Position numbers and translations under genes: made by a program. Positions 9,518 through 18,967 of a DNA stretch of 64,000 bases are shown here, piece by piece; the first letter of the stretch is position 1; every line of letters starts with the position of its first letter. The stretch is from positions 434,001 through 498,000 of the forward strand of contig NZ_CP092535.1 in NCBI RefSeq assembly GCF_022437945.1, read 5' to 3'. The notes beneath the pieces were generated by a model. The model had not been told where the DNA came from. It saw only the letters and a list, made by a program, of their open reading frames with translations, and searched no databases. The stretch comes from Nocardioides sp. TF02-7 (GTDB taxonomy: Bacteria > Actinomycetota > Actinomycetes > Propionibacteriales > Nocardioidaceae).

Positions 9518-11641
9518 CGCTCCTCCTCCCGCACGGGCGGCATGATCGAGCCGTCGCGCCCGAACCGCGGGAGGCCGTCCGGCGGGACGGTGCCGGGGAT
9601 GGCGGCCGCGGCCGGGACGACCCGGTCGCCGCGGACGCCGTAGAGCGCCTCCCAGATCTTGCGGATGCCCGGCCCGGACGTCCCGGAGCCGGTGCCGCCC
9701 TGGCTGACCATCATCACCACCACGTAGTCCTCGGTGTAGGACGCCACCCACGACGTCGACTGCTTGCCGTAGACCTCCGCGGAGCCGGTCTTGGCCCGCA
9801 CCTGCACCTCGTCGAGCGGGAAGCCGCCGAGCCGCCACGCCATCGTGCCCTGCCGGCTGACGTTCTTGAGCGCCTCGTCGATGTAGCCGAGCACCGGCGC
9901 CGGCACGTCGACCTCGCCCTGCTTCTCCGGCTTGATCCGCCGGATCACCTCGCCGTCGGGCGACACGATGGCCTTGCCGACCCGCGGCTCCCCACAGGAC
10001 GCCGCCGTTGACGAGCGCGGCGTACGCGCGGGCGAGCTGCAGCGGCGTCACGATGGTGTCGCCCTGGCCGATGGCGAAGTTGACCGCGTCGCCGGCGCGG
10101 TAGGCGTAGCCCTCGATGCAGAACTCGCGCGCGAACGTGTAGACGAAGTCGCTGGTGTCGGCGTCCTGCGGCTTGTCGGCGATGCCGCAGTAGTAGTCCT
10201 TCTGCGACTTGTAGTAGGCGCGCTTCCACGTGCGGTCCGCGATCCGGCCCGAGGCCTCCCCGGGATATCGACGCCCGTGGCGCTGCCGAAGCCGAACTCC
10301 TTGGCCTCGGCGACCAGCGGGTCCTTCGCGTCGACGTCGGAGACGTCGGAGCCGAAGCGCTGCCAGTAGTCGTAGCCGATCCGGTAGAAGAAGGTGTTGC
10401 AGGAGACCTCCAGCGCCTGGGCGAAGGAGATGTAGCCGTAGGCGCCGGACTCGTAGTTCTTGAAGTCGCGGTTGCCGACCCGGAACGCGGAGGAGCAGCT
10501 GAGGCGGGTGTCGGCGTCGTAGCCGTTGGTGAGGGCACCGGCGGTCATGAACGGCTTCCAGGTGGAGCCGGGCGCGAACTGGCCCTGGGTGGCGCGACCC
10601 AGCAGCGGCGTGCCGGCGGCCTCGGAGTAGAGGCGCTTGAGCTGCTTCTGGGTGATCCCGCCGACCCACACCGAGGGGTCGTACGTCGGCTGGCTGGCCA
10701 TCGCGACGATCCGCCCGGTGTCGGCCTCCATCACGAGCGCGGCGCCCGAGTCGGCCACGTAGGGCCGACCGGTCACGGGGTCGACCGTGGCCCGCGCGGT
10801 CTCGATCATCTCGTGCAGCTGCTCCTCGACGACCGCCTGCACCTTGGCGTCGATGGAGGTGACGAGGGTGTCGCCGGGCTGGGCCGCGAGGTCGCCTGGG
10901 TCGCCGCGGTCGCCGATCACCTCGCCGTTGGCGTTGACCTTGACCTGCTGGTAGCCGGGCTGGCCGCGCAGCCACTCGTCGTACTCCTTCTCCACGCCCG
11001 CGCGGCCCACCACCGACGCTCCGTTGACGGAGGTGTCGCCGGCGTCCTCGGCCGCCTCCAGCTCGCCCTTGGTGATCGGGCTGAGGTAGCCGAGCACGTG
11101 GGCGGCGTTGACGCCGAACGGCCGGGGGGTACTCCCGCAGCGTCTGCTGCTCGACGACGACCCCCGGGAAGTCCTCGGGCTGCTCGTTGATGCGCAGCGC
11201 GGCGGCGTCGCCGACGTCGTGCGCGACCGGCACCGGCTGGTAGGGCGAGCCGTTCCAGCACACGCCCTCGACCGAGCCCTCGCGTCCGCAGAGCACCAGG
11301 CGGCGCTCGATCTGACGGGGCTTCTTGCTCACGACCCGGCCGACCCGGCGAAGCAGCGTGCGCCGGTCGGCCTCGTCCATCCGCCCGAGCATGGTGGTGT
11401 CGATCGAGACCACCCAGGTCAGCCGGTTGGTCACGAGCGGCCGGCCCATGGCGTCGACGATCAGTCCGCGCTGCGGCTGCACGACGATGTCGCGCACCGA
11501 CTGCGACGCCGCACGGCCCTGGTACTCCTCCCCCGTCACCACCTGCAGGTAGTAGAGGCGGGCCGCGAGCGTGGCGAGCAGCGAGAACACCAGCGCCTGG
11601 ATGACGATCAGCCGGAGCCGGCTGCGGTGCGAGGCCGTCAT
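9514..11641 (-). CDS. mrdA: Penicillin-binding protein 2, class B transpeptidase
   Basis: A class B PBP of about 708 residues that crosslinks peptidoglycan for elongation. It has one amino-terminal membrane helix (LIVIQALVFSLLATLAARLY), a dimerisation domain starting near DIVVQPQRGLIVD, and a transpeptidase domain. All three catalytic motifs are present: SxxK in APGSTWKPF, SxN in EVSCNTFF and KTG in VRAKTGSAEVYG. Three shifts interrupt it: an extra base in CCCCCC near 11127, one missing base near 10260, and an extra G near 9992. Bridging them gives REYPRPFGVNAAHVLGY, VDIPGEASGRIADR and VLWEPRVGKAIVS, so the protein is almost certainly functional. The ATG at 11641 overlaps the mreD stop. Confidence 0.93.
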
Positions 11642-12177
11642 CGCAGCGCCGGCGCGGTCCGACGACCGGGTTCGCGGGTGAACAGCCAGACCGTCGCGGG
11701 CACGACGACGAGGGCGGCCAGCGCGTCCCAGGCCAGGGCCGTCAGCACGACCTCGAGCAGCTGGCCGACCTCGACCACCGGGTCGCGCAGCAGCACGCCG
11801 GTGAGGGCGAACACCGAGGTGCCGACGAAGGAGCCGCCGGCACCGGCCACGACCATCAGCCCGTACGACGGCCGCCCGGTCAGCGCCTGGTGGTCGTGGG
11901 CGAGCCGCCCGACGACGTAGCCGACGACGAGCAGCGCGAGCGTCCACCGGCCGGCGACGTGGTCGGCGGGGGGTGCGAGGTCGAGCAGCAGGCCGGCGCC
12001 GAAGCCGAGCAGGGTCGCGAACCGCGGGTCGGTGACCAGGGCCGCGCCGACCACGACGAGCAGCACGAGGTCGGGCACGACGCCGTTCCAGGCGAGGTGC
12101 GGGAAGACGGTGACCTGCAGGAGCAGCGCCGTGAGCAGGGTGAGCAGGGCGGCGACCAGCCGCGGGGTGCCCCTCAT
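11638..12177 (-). CDS. mreD: Rod-shape-determining protein MreD
   Basis: A 179-residue membrane protein of the elongasome. Four to five hydrophobic helices are visible, among them LVAALLTLLTALLLQVTVF and ATLLGFGAGLLLDLAPP, the latter being the conserved G-LLDL region of MreD. The start at 12177 overlaps the mreC stop by 4 bp, and its stop overlaps the mrdA start (ATGA). The frame is intact. MreD links MreC and PBP2/RodA at the membrane; identification rests on operon position as much as on sequence, because the family diverges quickly. Confidence 0.88.
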   Translation of the reverse strand: MRGTPRLVAALLTLLTALLLQVTVFPHLAWNGVVPDLVLLVVVGAALVTDPRFATLLGFGAGLLLDLAPPADHVAGRWTLALLVVGYVVGRLAHDHQALTGRPSYGLMVVAGAGGSFVGTSVFALTGVLLRDPVVEVGQLLEVVLTALAWDALAALVVVPATVWLFTREPGRRTAPALR

Positions 12178-13116
12178 CGGATCCTCACGCTCCCGTCGAC
12201 CTCGATCACGCCCTCGCCGGACGGGACGACCACCCCGACCAGGTCGAGGGCGGTGAAGTCGACGTACGGCTCGACGCCAGCGCGGTAGGTGCCGTCACGC
12301 AGGGGACTCGTAGACGTCGGCGACCTCGCCGATCGGCACGCCGGAGACGTAGGGCGCGCCGCCCTCGCTCCCCAGGTCACGACCTCCTGGCCCTGCCGCG
12401 GCACCACGCCGCGGTCGATGAGCTGGAGGTCGAGGCGCCCGTCGTCACCGAGCTCGCCGCGGCCCTTGACGAACCCGAGCTCCATGTTGTCGCCGATCCG
12501 GCCGCCGACCTCCGACCCGGGGTCGACGAGGAGGCGGACGGTCGCGGTGTGGCTGGTGACGGCCGTGACCCGGCCGACCAGGCCGTCGTCGTTGAGCACC
12601 GTCATGTCGGGGCGCAGCCCCGCGTCGGAGCCGGCGTCGATGGTCACCGTGTGGGAGAACGACTGCGCCGGGCCCACCGCGACGACGCGCGCGGGCACCA
12701 GGGCGTAGCCGAGGTCGCCCGCGACGGCGCGGAGCCCGTCGAGCTCGGCCAGCCGGTTGTCGTCGTAGCCGCTGGTGCGCAGCTGCTCCGCGAGCGCGGC
12801 GTTGCGCGCCTCGAGGTCGGCGACCTCCTCGCGCAGCGTCGCGTTGCTGCGCAGGGCGTCGGGGGACGCCGACCACCGGGCCGAGCACCGCGGACGCGCC
12901 GGCCTGGGCGGGTCCGAGGACCTCGCCGGCCACCCGGCGCGCCGGCTCGACCGGCGAGTCCTCGCCGCCGGCGCGGTCGACGACCATCAGCGTCACGCAG
13001 GCCAGGACGAGCGCGGCCAGCAGCGAGCGGGACGGCAACCCGCGCTGCTCCTCGCGGCGGTCGCGCGGCGCGGCGACCTTCCGGACCGGCCGCGGGTGGA
13101 GGGTGTCGAGCGCCAT
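12174..13116 (-). CDS. mreC: Rod-shape-determining protein MreC
   Basis: A membrane-anchored periplasmic scaffold of the elongasome, about 310 residues. It has a basic amino tail, one membrane helix (LLAALVLACVTLMVVD), a coiled coil (NATLREEVADLEARNAALAE) and the beta-barrel MreC domain with VVAVGPAQSFSHTVTIDAGS and NDDGLVGRVTAV. Three single-base insertions in G/C runs (near 12866, 12374 and 12303) break it; bridging gives PYVSGVPIGEVADVY and SLRDGTYRAGVEPY. The ATG at 13116 overlaps the mreB stop (TGATG). Length and layout are normal once corrected. Confidence 0.92.
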
Positions 13117-14147
13117 CAGAAGCGCCTCGGGTTGGTGACGAGGACCTGCTGGAGCGCCTCGAACTCCTCCACGCACCGGCCGGCGCCGAGCGCGACCGAC
13201 ACCAGCGGGTCCTCGGCCACGTGGACCGGCATCCCCGTCTCGTGCCGGATCCGCTCGTCGAGGCCGCGGAGCAGCGCACCGCCGCCGGTGAGGACGATGC
13301 CGCGGTCCATGATGTCGCCGGCCAGCTCGGGCGGGGTCTGGTCGAGCGTGCCGCGGACGGCGTCGACGATGGCGTGCAGCGGCTCCTCGAGGGCCAGCCG
13401 TACGTCGGCGCTGGTCACGGTGACCGTCCGGGGCAGGCCGGAGACCATGTCACGTCCGCGGACCTCGCCCTCCGGCTCCCCCGGCGCCGGGAACGCCGAC
13501 CCGAGGGTGACCTTGACCTCCTCGGCGGTGCGGTCGCCGAGCATCAGCCCATGCTCCTTCTTCATCCAGGCCACGATCGCCTGGTCGAGGTCGTCGCCGG
13601 CCGTGCGGATGCTGAGGCTGGTGACGATGCCGCCGAGGGAGATCACGGCGACCTCCGTGGTGCCGCCGCCGACGTCGACGACCATGTTGCCGGTCGGCTC
13701 GTGGACGGGCAGCCCGGCGCCGATCGCCGCGGCCATCGGCTCCTCGACGATGTAGACCCGGCGCGCGCCGGCCTGGTAGCCGGCTTCCTTGACCGCGCGC
13801 TGCTCGACCGGCGTGATGGCGCTGGGCACGCAGATGACCATCCGCGGCTTGGCGAAGTAGCGGCGGCGGTGCACGCGGGCGATGAAGTGCCGCAGCATCT
13901 GCTCGGTGGCCTCGAAGTCGGCGATCACGCCGTCCCGGAGGGGGCGCAGCGCCGTGATGTTGTCGGGCGTGCGGCCCACCATCGCCTTGGCCTCCTGGCC
14001 GACGGCGATGACGTCACCGGTGGTGTCGTTGAGCGCGACCACGCTGGGCTCGTCGAGCACCACGCCCTTGCGGCGGACGTAGACCAGCGTGTTGGCGGTG
14101 CCGAGGTCGACCGCCATGTCGCGGCCGATGATGCTGTTGGCCCTCAC
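13116..14147 (-). CDS. mreB: Rod-shape-determining actin homologue MreB
   Basis: An intact 343-residue actin-fold protein. ATPase signatures are present: phosphate 1 in GRDMAVDLGTANTLVY, phosphate 2 in NMVVDVGGGTTEVAVIS and the adenosine motif in RGIVLTGGGALLRGL. It heads the mreB-mreC-mreD-mrdA-rodA string and directs side-wall growth or, in filamentous actinomycetes, spore-wall synthesis. Its presence separates this organism from mycobacteria, which lack it. The ATG at 14147 lies 137 bp after the ndk terminator hairpin, so the operon promoter should be in 14148-14283. Confidence 0.97.
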   Translation of the reverse strand: MRANSIIGRDMAVDLGTANTLVYVRRKGVVLDEPSVVALNDTTGDVIAVGQEAKAMVGRTPDNITALRPLRDGVIADFEATEQMLRHFIARVHRRRYFAKPRMVICVPSAITPVEQRAVKEAGYQAGARRVYIVEEPMAAAIGAGLPVHEPTGNMVVDVGGGTTEVAVISLGGIVTSLSIRTAGDDLDQAIVAWMKKEHGLMLGDRTAEEVKVTLGSAFPAPGEPEGEVRGRDMVSGLPRTVTVTSADVRLALEEPLHAIVDAVRGTLDQTPPELAGDIMDRGIVLTGGGALLRGLDERIRHETGMPVHVAEDPLVSVALGAGRCVEEFEALQQVLVTNPRRF

Positions 14148-14283
14148 GCATGCCTCGCAGACGTCTCCGGGTCCGCCCGTGGACCCGACCGTGCGCGACG
14201 GGGAAGCCGGCGGACGCCCTCACGGACGGACGCCGGGAGGAACCTCGGGCGCACATCCGGGGCTCCCCGCCTGCGAGCGTAGG

Positions 14284-14325
14284 TAAATCACCCGTCCCGG
14301 CTGCGCGGACACGCCGTGACGGGTG
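14284..14325 (-). terminator. Intrinsic terminator after ndk
   Basis: Read on the minus strand, CACCCGTCACGGC (14325-14313) pairs with GCCGGGACGGGTG (14301-14289) across an 11-base loop, giving a 13-bp stem with one mismatch. It is followed at once by ATTTACCT. It sits 30 bp after the ndk stop and ahead of mreB, separating the two transcripts. Confidence 0.65.
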
Positions 14326-14354
14326 GTACGGATGTGATCAGTGGGACAGCCGGA

Positions 14355-14762
14355 TCAGAGGTCGGGGAACCAGAGCGCGATCTCGCGCTCGGCCGACTCC
14401 GGCGAGTCGGAGCCGTGCACGAGGTTCTCGCGGTTGGAGAGCGAGAGGTCGCCGCGAATCGTGCCCGGCGCGGCCTTCCGGCCGTCGGTGGCGCCGTTGA
14501 TCGCCCGCACCACCTCGACCGCCTGGTCGCCCTCGAGCACCAGGGCGACCAGCGGCCCGCCGGTGACGAAGGCGCGCAGCGGCGGGTAGAAGTCGCGCTC
14601 GACGTGCTCGGCGTAGTGGGCGTCGGCCTGGGCCGCGTCGATCGTGCGGTGCTCCATCGCGACGATCGTCAGGCCCTTGGCCTCGAACCGCGAGAGCACC
14701 TCGCCGACGAGGCCGCGGCGGACCGCGTCGGGCTTGATCAGGACGAGAGTGCGTTGGGTCAC
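14355..14762 (-). CDS. ndk: Nucleoside diphosphate kinase
   Basis: An intact 135-residue NDP kinase that balances nucleoside triphosphates by transferring the ATP gamma-phosphate. It begins TQRTLVLIKPDAVRRGLVG, the family opening. The phospho-accepting His lies in ENLVHGSDSPESA, and the nucleotide-binding stretch AINGATDGRKAAPGTIRGD precedes it. Length is exactly that of bacterial enzymes. It is transcribed alone, with a terminator hairpin downstream and the YcaQ-like gene 21 bp upstream on the same strand. Confidence 0.97.
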   Translation of the reverse strand: MTQRTLVLIKPDAVRRGLVGEVLSRFEAKGLTIVAMEHRTIDAAQADAHYAEHVERDFYPPLRAFVTGGPLVALVLEGDQAVEVVRAINGATDGRKAAPGTIRGDLSLSNRENLVHGSDSPESAEREIALWFPDL

Positions 14763-14783
14763 GCCCGGAACACTAGCGGGGCC

Positions 14784-16004
14784 TCATCCGGGCGCGGGCA
14801 CGGCACCGGCCCCGGCTGCGGCCTCGGCCCGCAACGCGGGAGCCAGGTCGCCGCGGGCGCCGACCTCGACCCGGTCGAGACCCAGCCAGCCCGCGAGCCG
14901 CCTCAGCTCGGCGGCGAGCTCGGACGCGGTCTCGGGCGGTGCGGTCGGCTCGGCGAACGCGGCGGGCACGAGCAGGGTGCCGGTGGCACGGTCGGCCTTG
15001 AGGTCGACCCGGCCCACCACGCGGTCGCCGAGGAGGAACGGCAGCACGTAGTAGCCGTGCACCCGCTTCGCCGCCGGCGTGTAGATCTCGATGCGGTAGT
15101 GGAAGTCGAAAAGCGCCTCGGTGCGTGCTCGCTCCCAGACGACCGGGTCGAACGGGCTGAGCAGGGTGCGGGCGGCGACCCGGCGTGGCAGCCGCGCGTC
15201 GCGGTGGAGGTAGGCCGGGCGCCGCCAGCCCTCCACCCGCACCGGCTCCAGCTCGCCCGCCGCCACCAGCTCGGCCGCCGCGGCCTGCGCGTCCTTGACC
15301 CCGATCCGGTAGTAGTCGGCGAGGCAGTGGGCGCTCGCGACGCCGTGCGACCGGGCAGCCCGACGCACCAGCTCGACGACCGCCTCCGCCCGCGGCACGG
15401 GCGGGGTGTCGAGCACCTCGGCGGGCAGCACCCGCTCGGGCACGTCGTACTGCACCTCGAACTGGCCGTTGCGGCCCGCGACCGCCACCTCGCCGCACAT
15501 GTAGAGGTAGTCGAGGGCGACCCGGGCCTGCGACCAGTTCCACCCCCAGTGCTCCTTGGCCCGCGGCGCACCGTCGTCGAGGTCGCGGGCGGTCACCGGG
15601 CGGCCGCGCCGCCGCACCTCGGCGAGCACGGCGGCCACCTGGTCGTCGTCGAGCGCCTTCCACCACTTGCCGCGCTGGTCGCGGTAGTGGCGCCGGCGGA
15701 ACTCCATGACCGGCCACAGGTCGACCGGCATGAACGCCTGCACGTGCGCCCAGTACTCCACCAGCCGGCGCCGCCGCCCGGTCGCGGCGCGGCGCAGCAG
15801 GTCGACGTCGTAGGGGCCCATCCGGGAGTACAACGGCATGAAGTGGGCGCGCTGGAGGACGTTGACGGAGTCGACCTGGAGCACGCCGGTGCGCCCCACG
15901 GTGCGCGCGAGCGTGCGCAGCGTGGGCGCGGCGTGCGACGGGTCGGTGAACCCCTGGGCGGCGAGGGCCACCCGTCGGGCCTGGGCGAGCGAGAGCGACT
16001 GCAC
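14784..16004 (-). CDS. Winged-helix DNA-binding protein, HTH_42/YcaQ family (DNA glycosylase-like)
   Basis: A 406-residue protein of the HTH_42 family, which includes E. coli YcaQ and Streptomyces AZL, glycosylases that unhook interstrand crosslinks and bulky adducts. The amino region carries GVLQVDSVNVLQRAHF; QVD matches the Q-hydrophobic-acid catalytic pattern I associate with YcaQ-like members. Later motifs include YWAHVQAFMP, RVEGWRRPAYLH and LLSPFDPVVWERARTEALFDF. I chose the GTG at 16004 because the only alternative upstream is a TTG with a poor ribosome site. It may repair DNA, or be a non-catalytic homologue. Confidence 0.8.
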   Translation of the reverse strand: MQSLSLAQARRVALAAQGFTDPSHAAPTLRTLARTVGRTGVLQVDSVNVLQRAHFMPLYSRMGPYDVDLLRRAATGRRRRLVEYWAHVQAFMPVDLWPVMEFRRRHYRDQRGKWWKALDDDQVAAVLAEVRRRGRPVTARDLDDGAPRAKEHWGWNWSQARVALDYLYMCGEVAVAGRNGQFEVQYDVPERVLPAEVLDTPPVPRAEAVVELVRRAARSHGVASAHCLADYYRIGVKDAQAAAAELVAAGELEPVRVEGWRRPAYLHRDARLPRRVAARTLLSPFDPVVWERARTEALFDFHYRIEIYTPAAKRVHGYYVLPFLLGDRVVGRVDLKADRATGTLLVPAAFAEPTAPPETASELAAELRRLAGWLGLDRVEVGARGDLAPALRAEAAAGAGAVPAPG

Positions 16005-16054
16005 GAACCCGAGCCTAGGGATCCGCACCGACAAGGCCCACGTGCCGCGGCCGC

Positions 16055-16723
16055 CTAACCCAGGTCGACCAGCTTCTCGCGGACGGCGTACATGACGGCC
16101 TCCATCCGGGAGTGGAGCTGCAGCTTCTCCAGCATGTTGCGCACGTGGTTCTTGACCGTGTTCTCGCTGATGGCGAGGCGCTGAGCGACGTCGCGGTTGC
16201 TGAGGCCCTTCGCGACGAGGCGCAGCACCTCGAGCTCACGGTCGGTGAGCTTGAGCGCCGGCCCGGAGGCGCGCTCGGGCTTCGACATGGTCTTGAACTC
16301 GTCGATGAGCTTGGCCGCCATCGACGGGCTGATCAGCGACTGGCCCTCGGCGACGACGCGGATGCCCTGGGCGACCTCCTCGATCGAGGAGTCCTTGAGC
16401 AGGTAGCCGGAGGCGCCGCTCTTGACGGCCTCGTAGAGGTCGGCCTCCTCGTCGGAGGAGGTGAGCATGACGATCTTCGTCGTCGGGAGCGCCTCCTTGA
16501 TCGCGACGCACGCCTCGATGCCGGACTGCTTCGGCATCCGCACGTCGAGCAGGACCACGTCGGGTGCGGACCTGATCGCCAGGTCGGTGCCCTCGGTCCC
16601 GTCGCTGGCCTCCCCCACGACCTCGATGCCCGGCTCGGTGCCGAGCAGCATGGTCAGGCCGCGACGGAACAGCTCCTGGTCATCGACCACGAGCACCCGC
16701 ACCGGCTCGTTCGGACTCACCAT
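16055..16723 (-). CDS. NarL/LuxR-type response regulator (orphan)
   Basis: An intact 222-residue two-component regulator. Its receiver domain has the acidic pair in VLVVDDQELF, the phospho-Asp in VVLLDVRMPKQSG, Thr in IVMLTSSDEEAD and Lys in GYLLKDSS. The carboxyl LuxR helix-turn-helix is LTDRELEVLRLVAKGLSNRD followed by ISENTVKNHVRNMLEKL. No histidine kinase is adjacent, so it is an orphan. It lies 62 bp after hpf on the same strand. The ATG at 16723 is followed by a GTG; I kept the ATG. Confidence 0.92.
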   Translation of the reverse strand: MVSPNEPVRVLVVDDQELFRRGLTMLLGTEPGIEVVGEASDGTEGTDLAIRSAPDVVLLDVRMPKQSGIEACVAIKEALPTTKIVMLTSSDEEADLYEAVKSGASGYLLKDSSIEEVAQGIRVVAEGQSLISPSMAAKLIDEFKTMSKPERASGPALKLTDRELEVLRLVAKGLSNRDVAQRLAISENTVKNHVRNMLEKLQLHSRMEAVMYAVREKLVDLG

Positions 16724-16785
16724 TGCCGCATCATCACACAGGGATCCGGCAGAACGTGACCTTGCCCACGTGCGGGACCGGAGGT

Positions 16786-17425
16786 CTAGTCGTCGGCGCC
16801 GAGGTCGAGGGAGATCACGCCGTAGTCGTATCCCCTTCCGCCGGTAGACCACCGAGGGCCGCTCGCTCTCCTTGTCGACGAACAGGTAGAAGTCGTGCCC
16901 GACGAGCTCCATCTCGTAGAGCGCCTGGTCGAGCGTCATCGGGGTGGCGTGGTGGGTCTTCTCGCGCACGACGAGCGGGCCGTCGCCGGTGACGGTGATC
17001 GGCCCGACCTGCCGCTCCTCGACGTGGTCGCCGGTGTCGGTCGCCTCGTCGTCGGCAGGGGTGCCGTCGACGGGCACGGCGGCGAGGGCCTTCCCGACGG
17101 AGACGGGCGTGCGGCGGCCGCGGTGGACGCGGCGGCGGTCGGCCGCGCGGCGCATCTGCGCGGCCATCTTGTCGAGGGCGAGGTCGAGGGCCGACATCTT
17201 GTCGTCGGCGGCGGCCTCGGCGCGGATCACGGGGCCCTTGGAGTAGGCGGTGAGCTCGACGTGCACGGCGTGGGGGTGCTGGCGGCGGTTGGGCTCGTAG
17301 TCGACCTCCACGTGCACCCGCATGATCCGATGATCGTGCTTCTCCAGCTTCGTCAGCTTCTCCGCCGCATGAGCCCGGAACCGGTCCGAGATCTCGCAGT
17401 GCCTACCGGTGACGACGACGTCCAT
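16786..17425 (-). CDS. hpf: Ribosome hibernation-promoting factor, long form
   Basis: A long-form HPF of about 213 residues that dimerises 70S ribosomes in stationary phase or stress. The amino S30AE domain starts MDVVVTGRHCEISDRFRAHA and includes HVEVDYEPNRRQHPHAVHVE and KMSALDLALDKMAAQMRR. The carboxyl dimerisation domain contains MTLDQALYEMELVGHDFYLF and SVVYRRKGYDYGVISLDLG. One extra G in GGGG near 16837 hides the last 15 residues. It follows an unusually long non-coding stretch (17426-18186), which may hold its leader and promoter. It is the equivalent of M. tuberculosis Rv3241c. Confidence 0.93.
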
Positions 17426-17591
17426 CTGTACCTCCACATGGTGTTGATGGGACCTGCTGGATGGGATCACTACGTCAGGTCAGCGCACCCTCCCCACGCT
17501 GACCCGGCCCGCCCTCGCTCCACGCGACCCGGCGGACGACAAGCGCCGGCACCCCACGCCGACGAGAAGAACAGAGGGTGCGACCGCGACC

Positions 17592-17690
17592 CGCCAGCGA
17601 ACCCCGCACCGTGCCGCGGCCGTGCGCCGCCAGCGGACCTCGCACCGAGCTGCGGCCGTGCGCCCGCCAAAAACCTCGCACCGGGGAGAC
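17592..17690. repeat. Three imperfect 36-37-bp tandem repeats
   Basis: Units begin at 17592, 17628 and 17665 with CGCCAGCG, CGCCAGCG and CGCCAAAA. Each carries the core CTCGCACCG or CCCGCACCG; the first two end in GCGGCCGTGCG. The spacing is 36 and 37 bp. The third copy is truncated. Function unknown. Confidence 0.6.
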
Positions 17691-17708
17691 CTCGACTGCG
17701 GCGCGGCA

Positions 17709-17799
17709 GCGTGTCGCAAGGCGGCGAAGCCGCCGCGGTGCGCAGCCCCCGGGGCCGAGCTTGCGAGGCTCCGGGCGGCAAGCACCGCCTGCGACACGC
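17709..17799. repeat. Long inverted repeat with internal hairpins
   Basis: The arm GCGTGTCGCAAGGCGG (17709-17724) pairs with CCGCCTGCGACACGC (17785-17799), with one bulged base. Inside it GGCGGC-GAA-GCCGCC (17721-17735) forms a further perfect hairpin. The whole 91-bp element could fold as a branched RNA or cruciform. It lies about 285 bp upstream of the hpf start. Confidence 0.6.
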
Positions 17800-18186
17800 T
17801 CGCGCAAGTAAAACAGGAGTCCGCCCGGCCGACCTGGTCTTCTGCCCCACACCCGCCTGCTGGGGCGCTCGCAGCTTGGGTGCCACTACTGACCCTCTCC
17901 CACGGTCGGCCACATCTGGTGGCCGGCGCGAGGCAGGACTTACGACTAAGCCGCACCGTGATCGTCGCCGCGGTGGGCGACTTACGTGGGCCGTTTCGCC
18001 TGCGACTGGCATCGGCTTGTCGTCCTGGCCCGGGCTTCGCCCGCGGCGTCGGGACGACGCAACCACGGACCCGGGCGGACTCCATGATGAGACGGTAGTG
18101 CGTGGAGTCAAGCGTTCAAAGCGCTGCCCCGGCGGAACGGCTGTGGCACGGGTGTGGCAGGGGGTGTGGCGCGGCCGTCGGGGGGC

Positions 18187-18902
18187 TCAGGGACCGGCGC
18201 GGCGGGCGGTGGCGGCGACGGTGGCGACGGCGAGGACGGTGACGCCGGCGGCCTCGAGGGCGCGTTGTGCTTCGCGGGCGGTGGCGCCGGTGGTGAGCAC
18301 GTCGTCGCAGACGACGACGTGGGCGCGGGGCGACCGGAGCCGGCGTACGACGGCTGCGGGGCAGGCCATGGAGCCGGTGAGGTTGGCGTGCCGCTCGGTG
18401 GCGGTGAGCCCGGCCTGGTCGATGACGCCGGGCCGGCTGCGGAGGAGCCGGGCGACGGTGGTGGGTCGGCCGGCGGCGCGGGAGGTGGTCGGCTGCGCGG
18501 CGGGTGGTGGTGAGGGTGGGGTCGTGCCCGCGTTGGCGGACGGCGGCGGGCCGGGAGGGGACGGGTACGAGCAGCGTGGGGGGCGTTCGGGCGCGCGGTG
18601 AGGTCGGTGAGGGCGGCGGCGACGGACGTGGCGAGCAGCCGGCCGAGGGGGCGGGCGAGCGCGAGCAGCCGTCGTTCCTTGTGGCCGAGGACCATGGCGC
18701 GGAGGGTGTCGGCGTAGGGGCCGGTGGCGTAGGGCGGCGCGAGGCCGGTGGGGGTGGGTGTCGGCCACGCGGGCGCGGCGTGCCGTGGGAGCGCCGCGCA
18801 GCAGGTGGGGCACAGCGGCCGGCCGGGGCGGGCGCAGCCGACGCAGGCGGAGCCGAGGACCAGGTCGAGGAAGGCGTCGACGAGGCCGGGCGGGTCGGGC
18901 AT
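18187..18902 (-). CDS. comF: ComF-family phosphoribosyltransferase-like protein
   Basis: A ComF homologue of about 238 residues. The amino end has a zinc-ribbon pair, CVGCARPGRPLCPTCC, and the carboxyl half is a phosphoribosyltransferase fold with the PRPP-binding motif VVVCDDVLTTGATAREA. In naturally competent bacteria ComF acts in DNA uptake; in actinobacteria its role is unproven. Two or more shifts break the middle, between TARPNAP, LLVPVPSRPAAVRQRGHD and STARLLRSRPGVIDQAG-like stretches. The stop gives TARRAGP. It corresponds to M. tuberculosis Rv3242c, between lpqB and hpf as there. The ATG at 18902 was chosen; one 16 bp upstream is out of frame. Confidence 0.85.
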
Positions 18903-18967
18903 CCGTCCATGGCAGCACCGTCAGCTGGCTGCGGCAACGTGGTGCGGGGCGGCCTGTGGAGAGGGGC

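Larger units (their letters stand above)
17426..18186. other. Long structured non-coding stretch between comF and hpf
   Basis: These 761 bases contain no gene I can support. Open frames on both strands have composition unlike their neighbours and no family resemblance. It holds three 36-37-bp imperfect tandem repeats (17592 on), a long inverted repeat (17709-17799) and a hairpin with arms GTCGTCC and GGGACGA(C) near 18019-18057. On the minus strand it is the comF downstream region and the hpf upstream region. Confidence 0.55.

Noticed and set aside
16005..16034. Upstream TTG start for the YcaQ-like gene
   Set aside because: TTG is rare and has no ribosome site; the GTG at 16004 matches the usual length.
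17470..18111. Open frames of about 200 codons on both strands between comF and hpf
   Set aside because: No family resemblance, low-complexity Arg/Ala/Pro composition, and the region is explained by repeats and hairpins.
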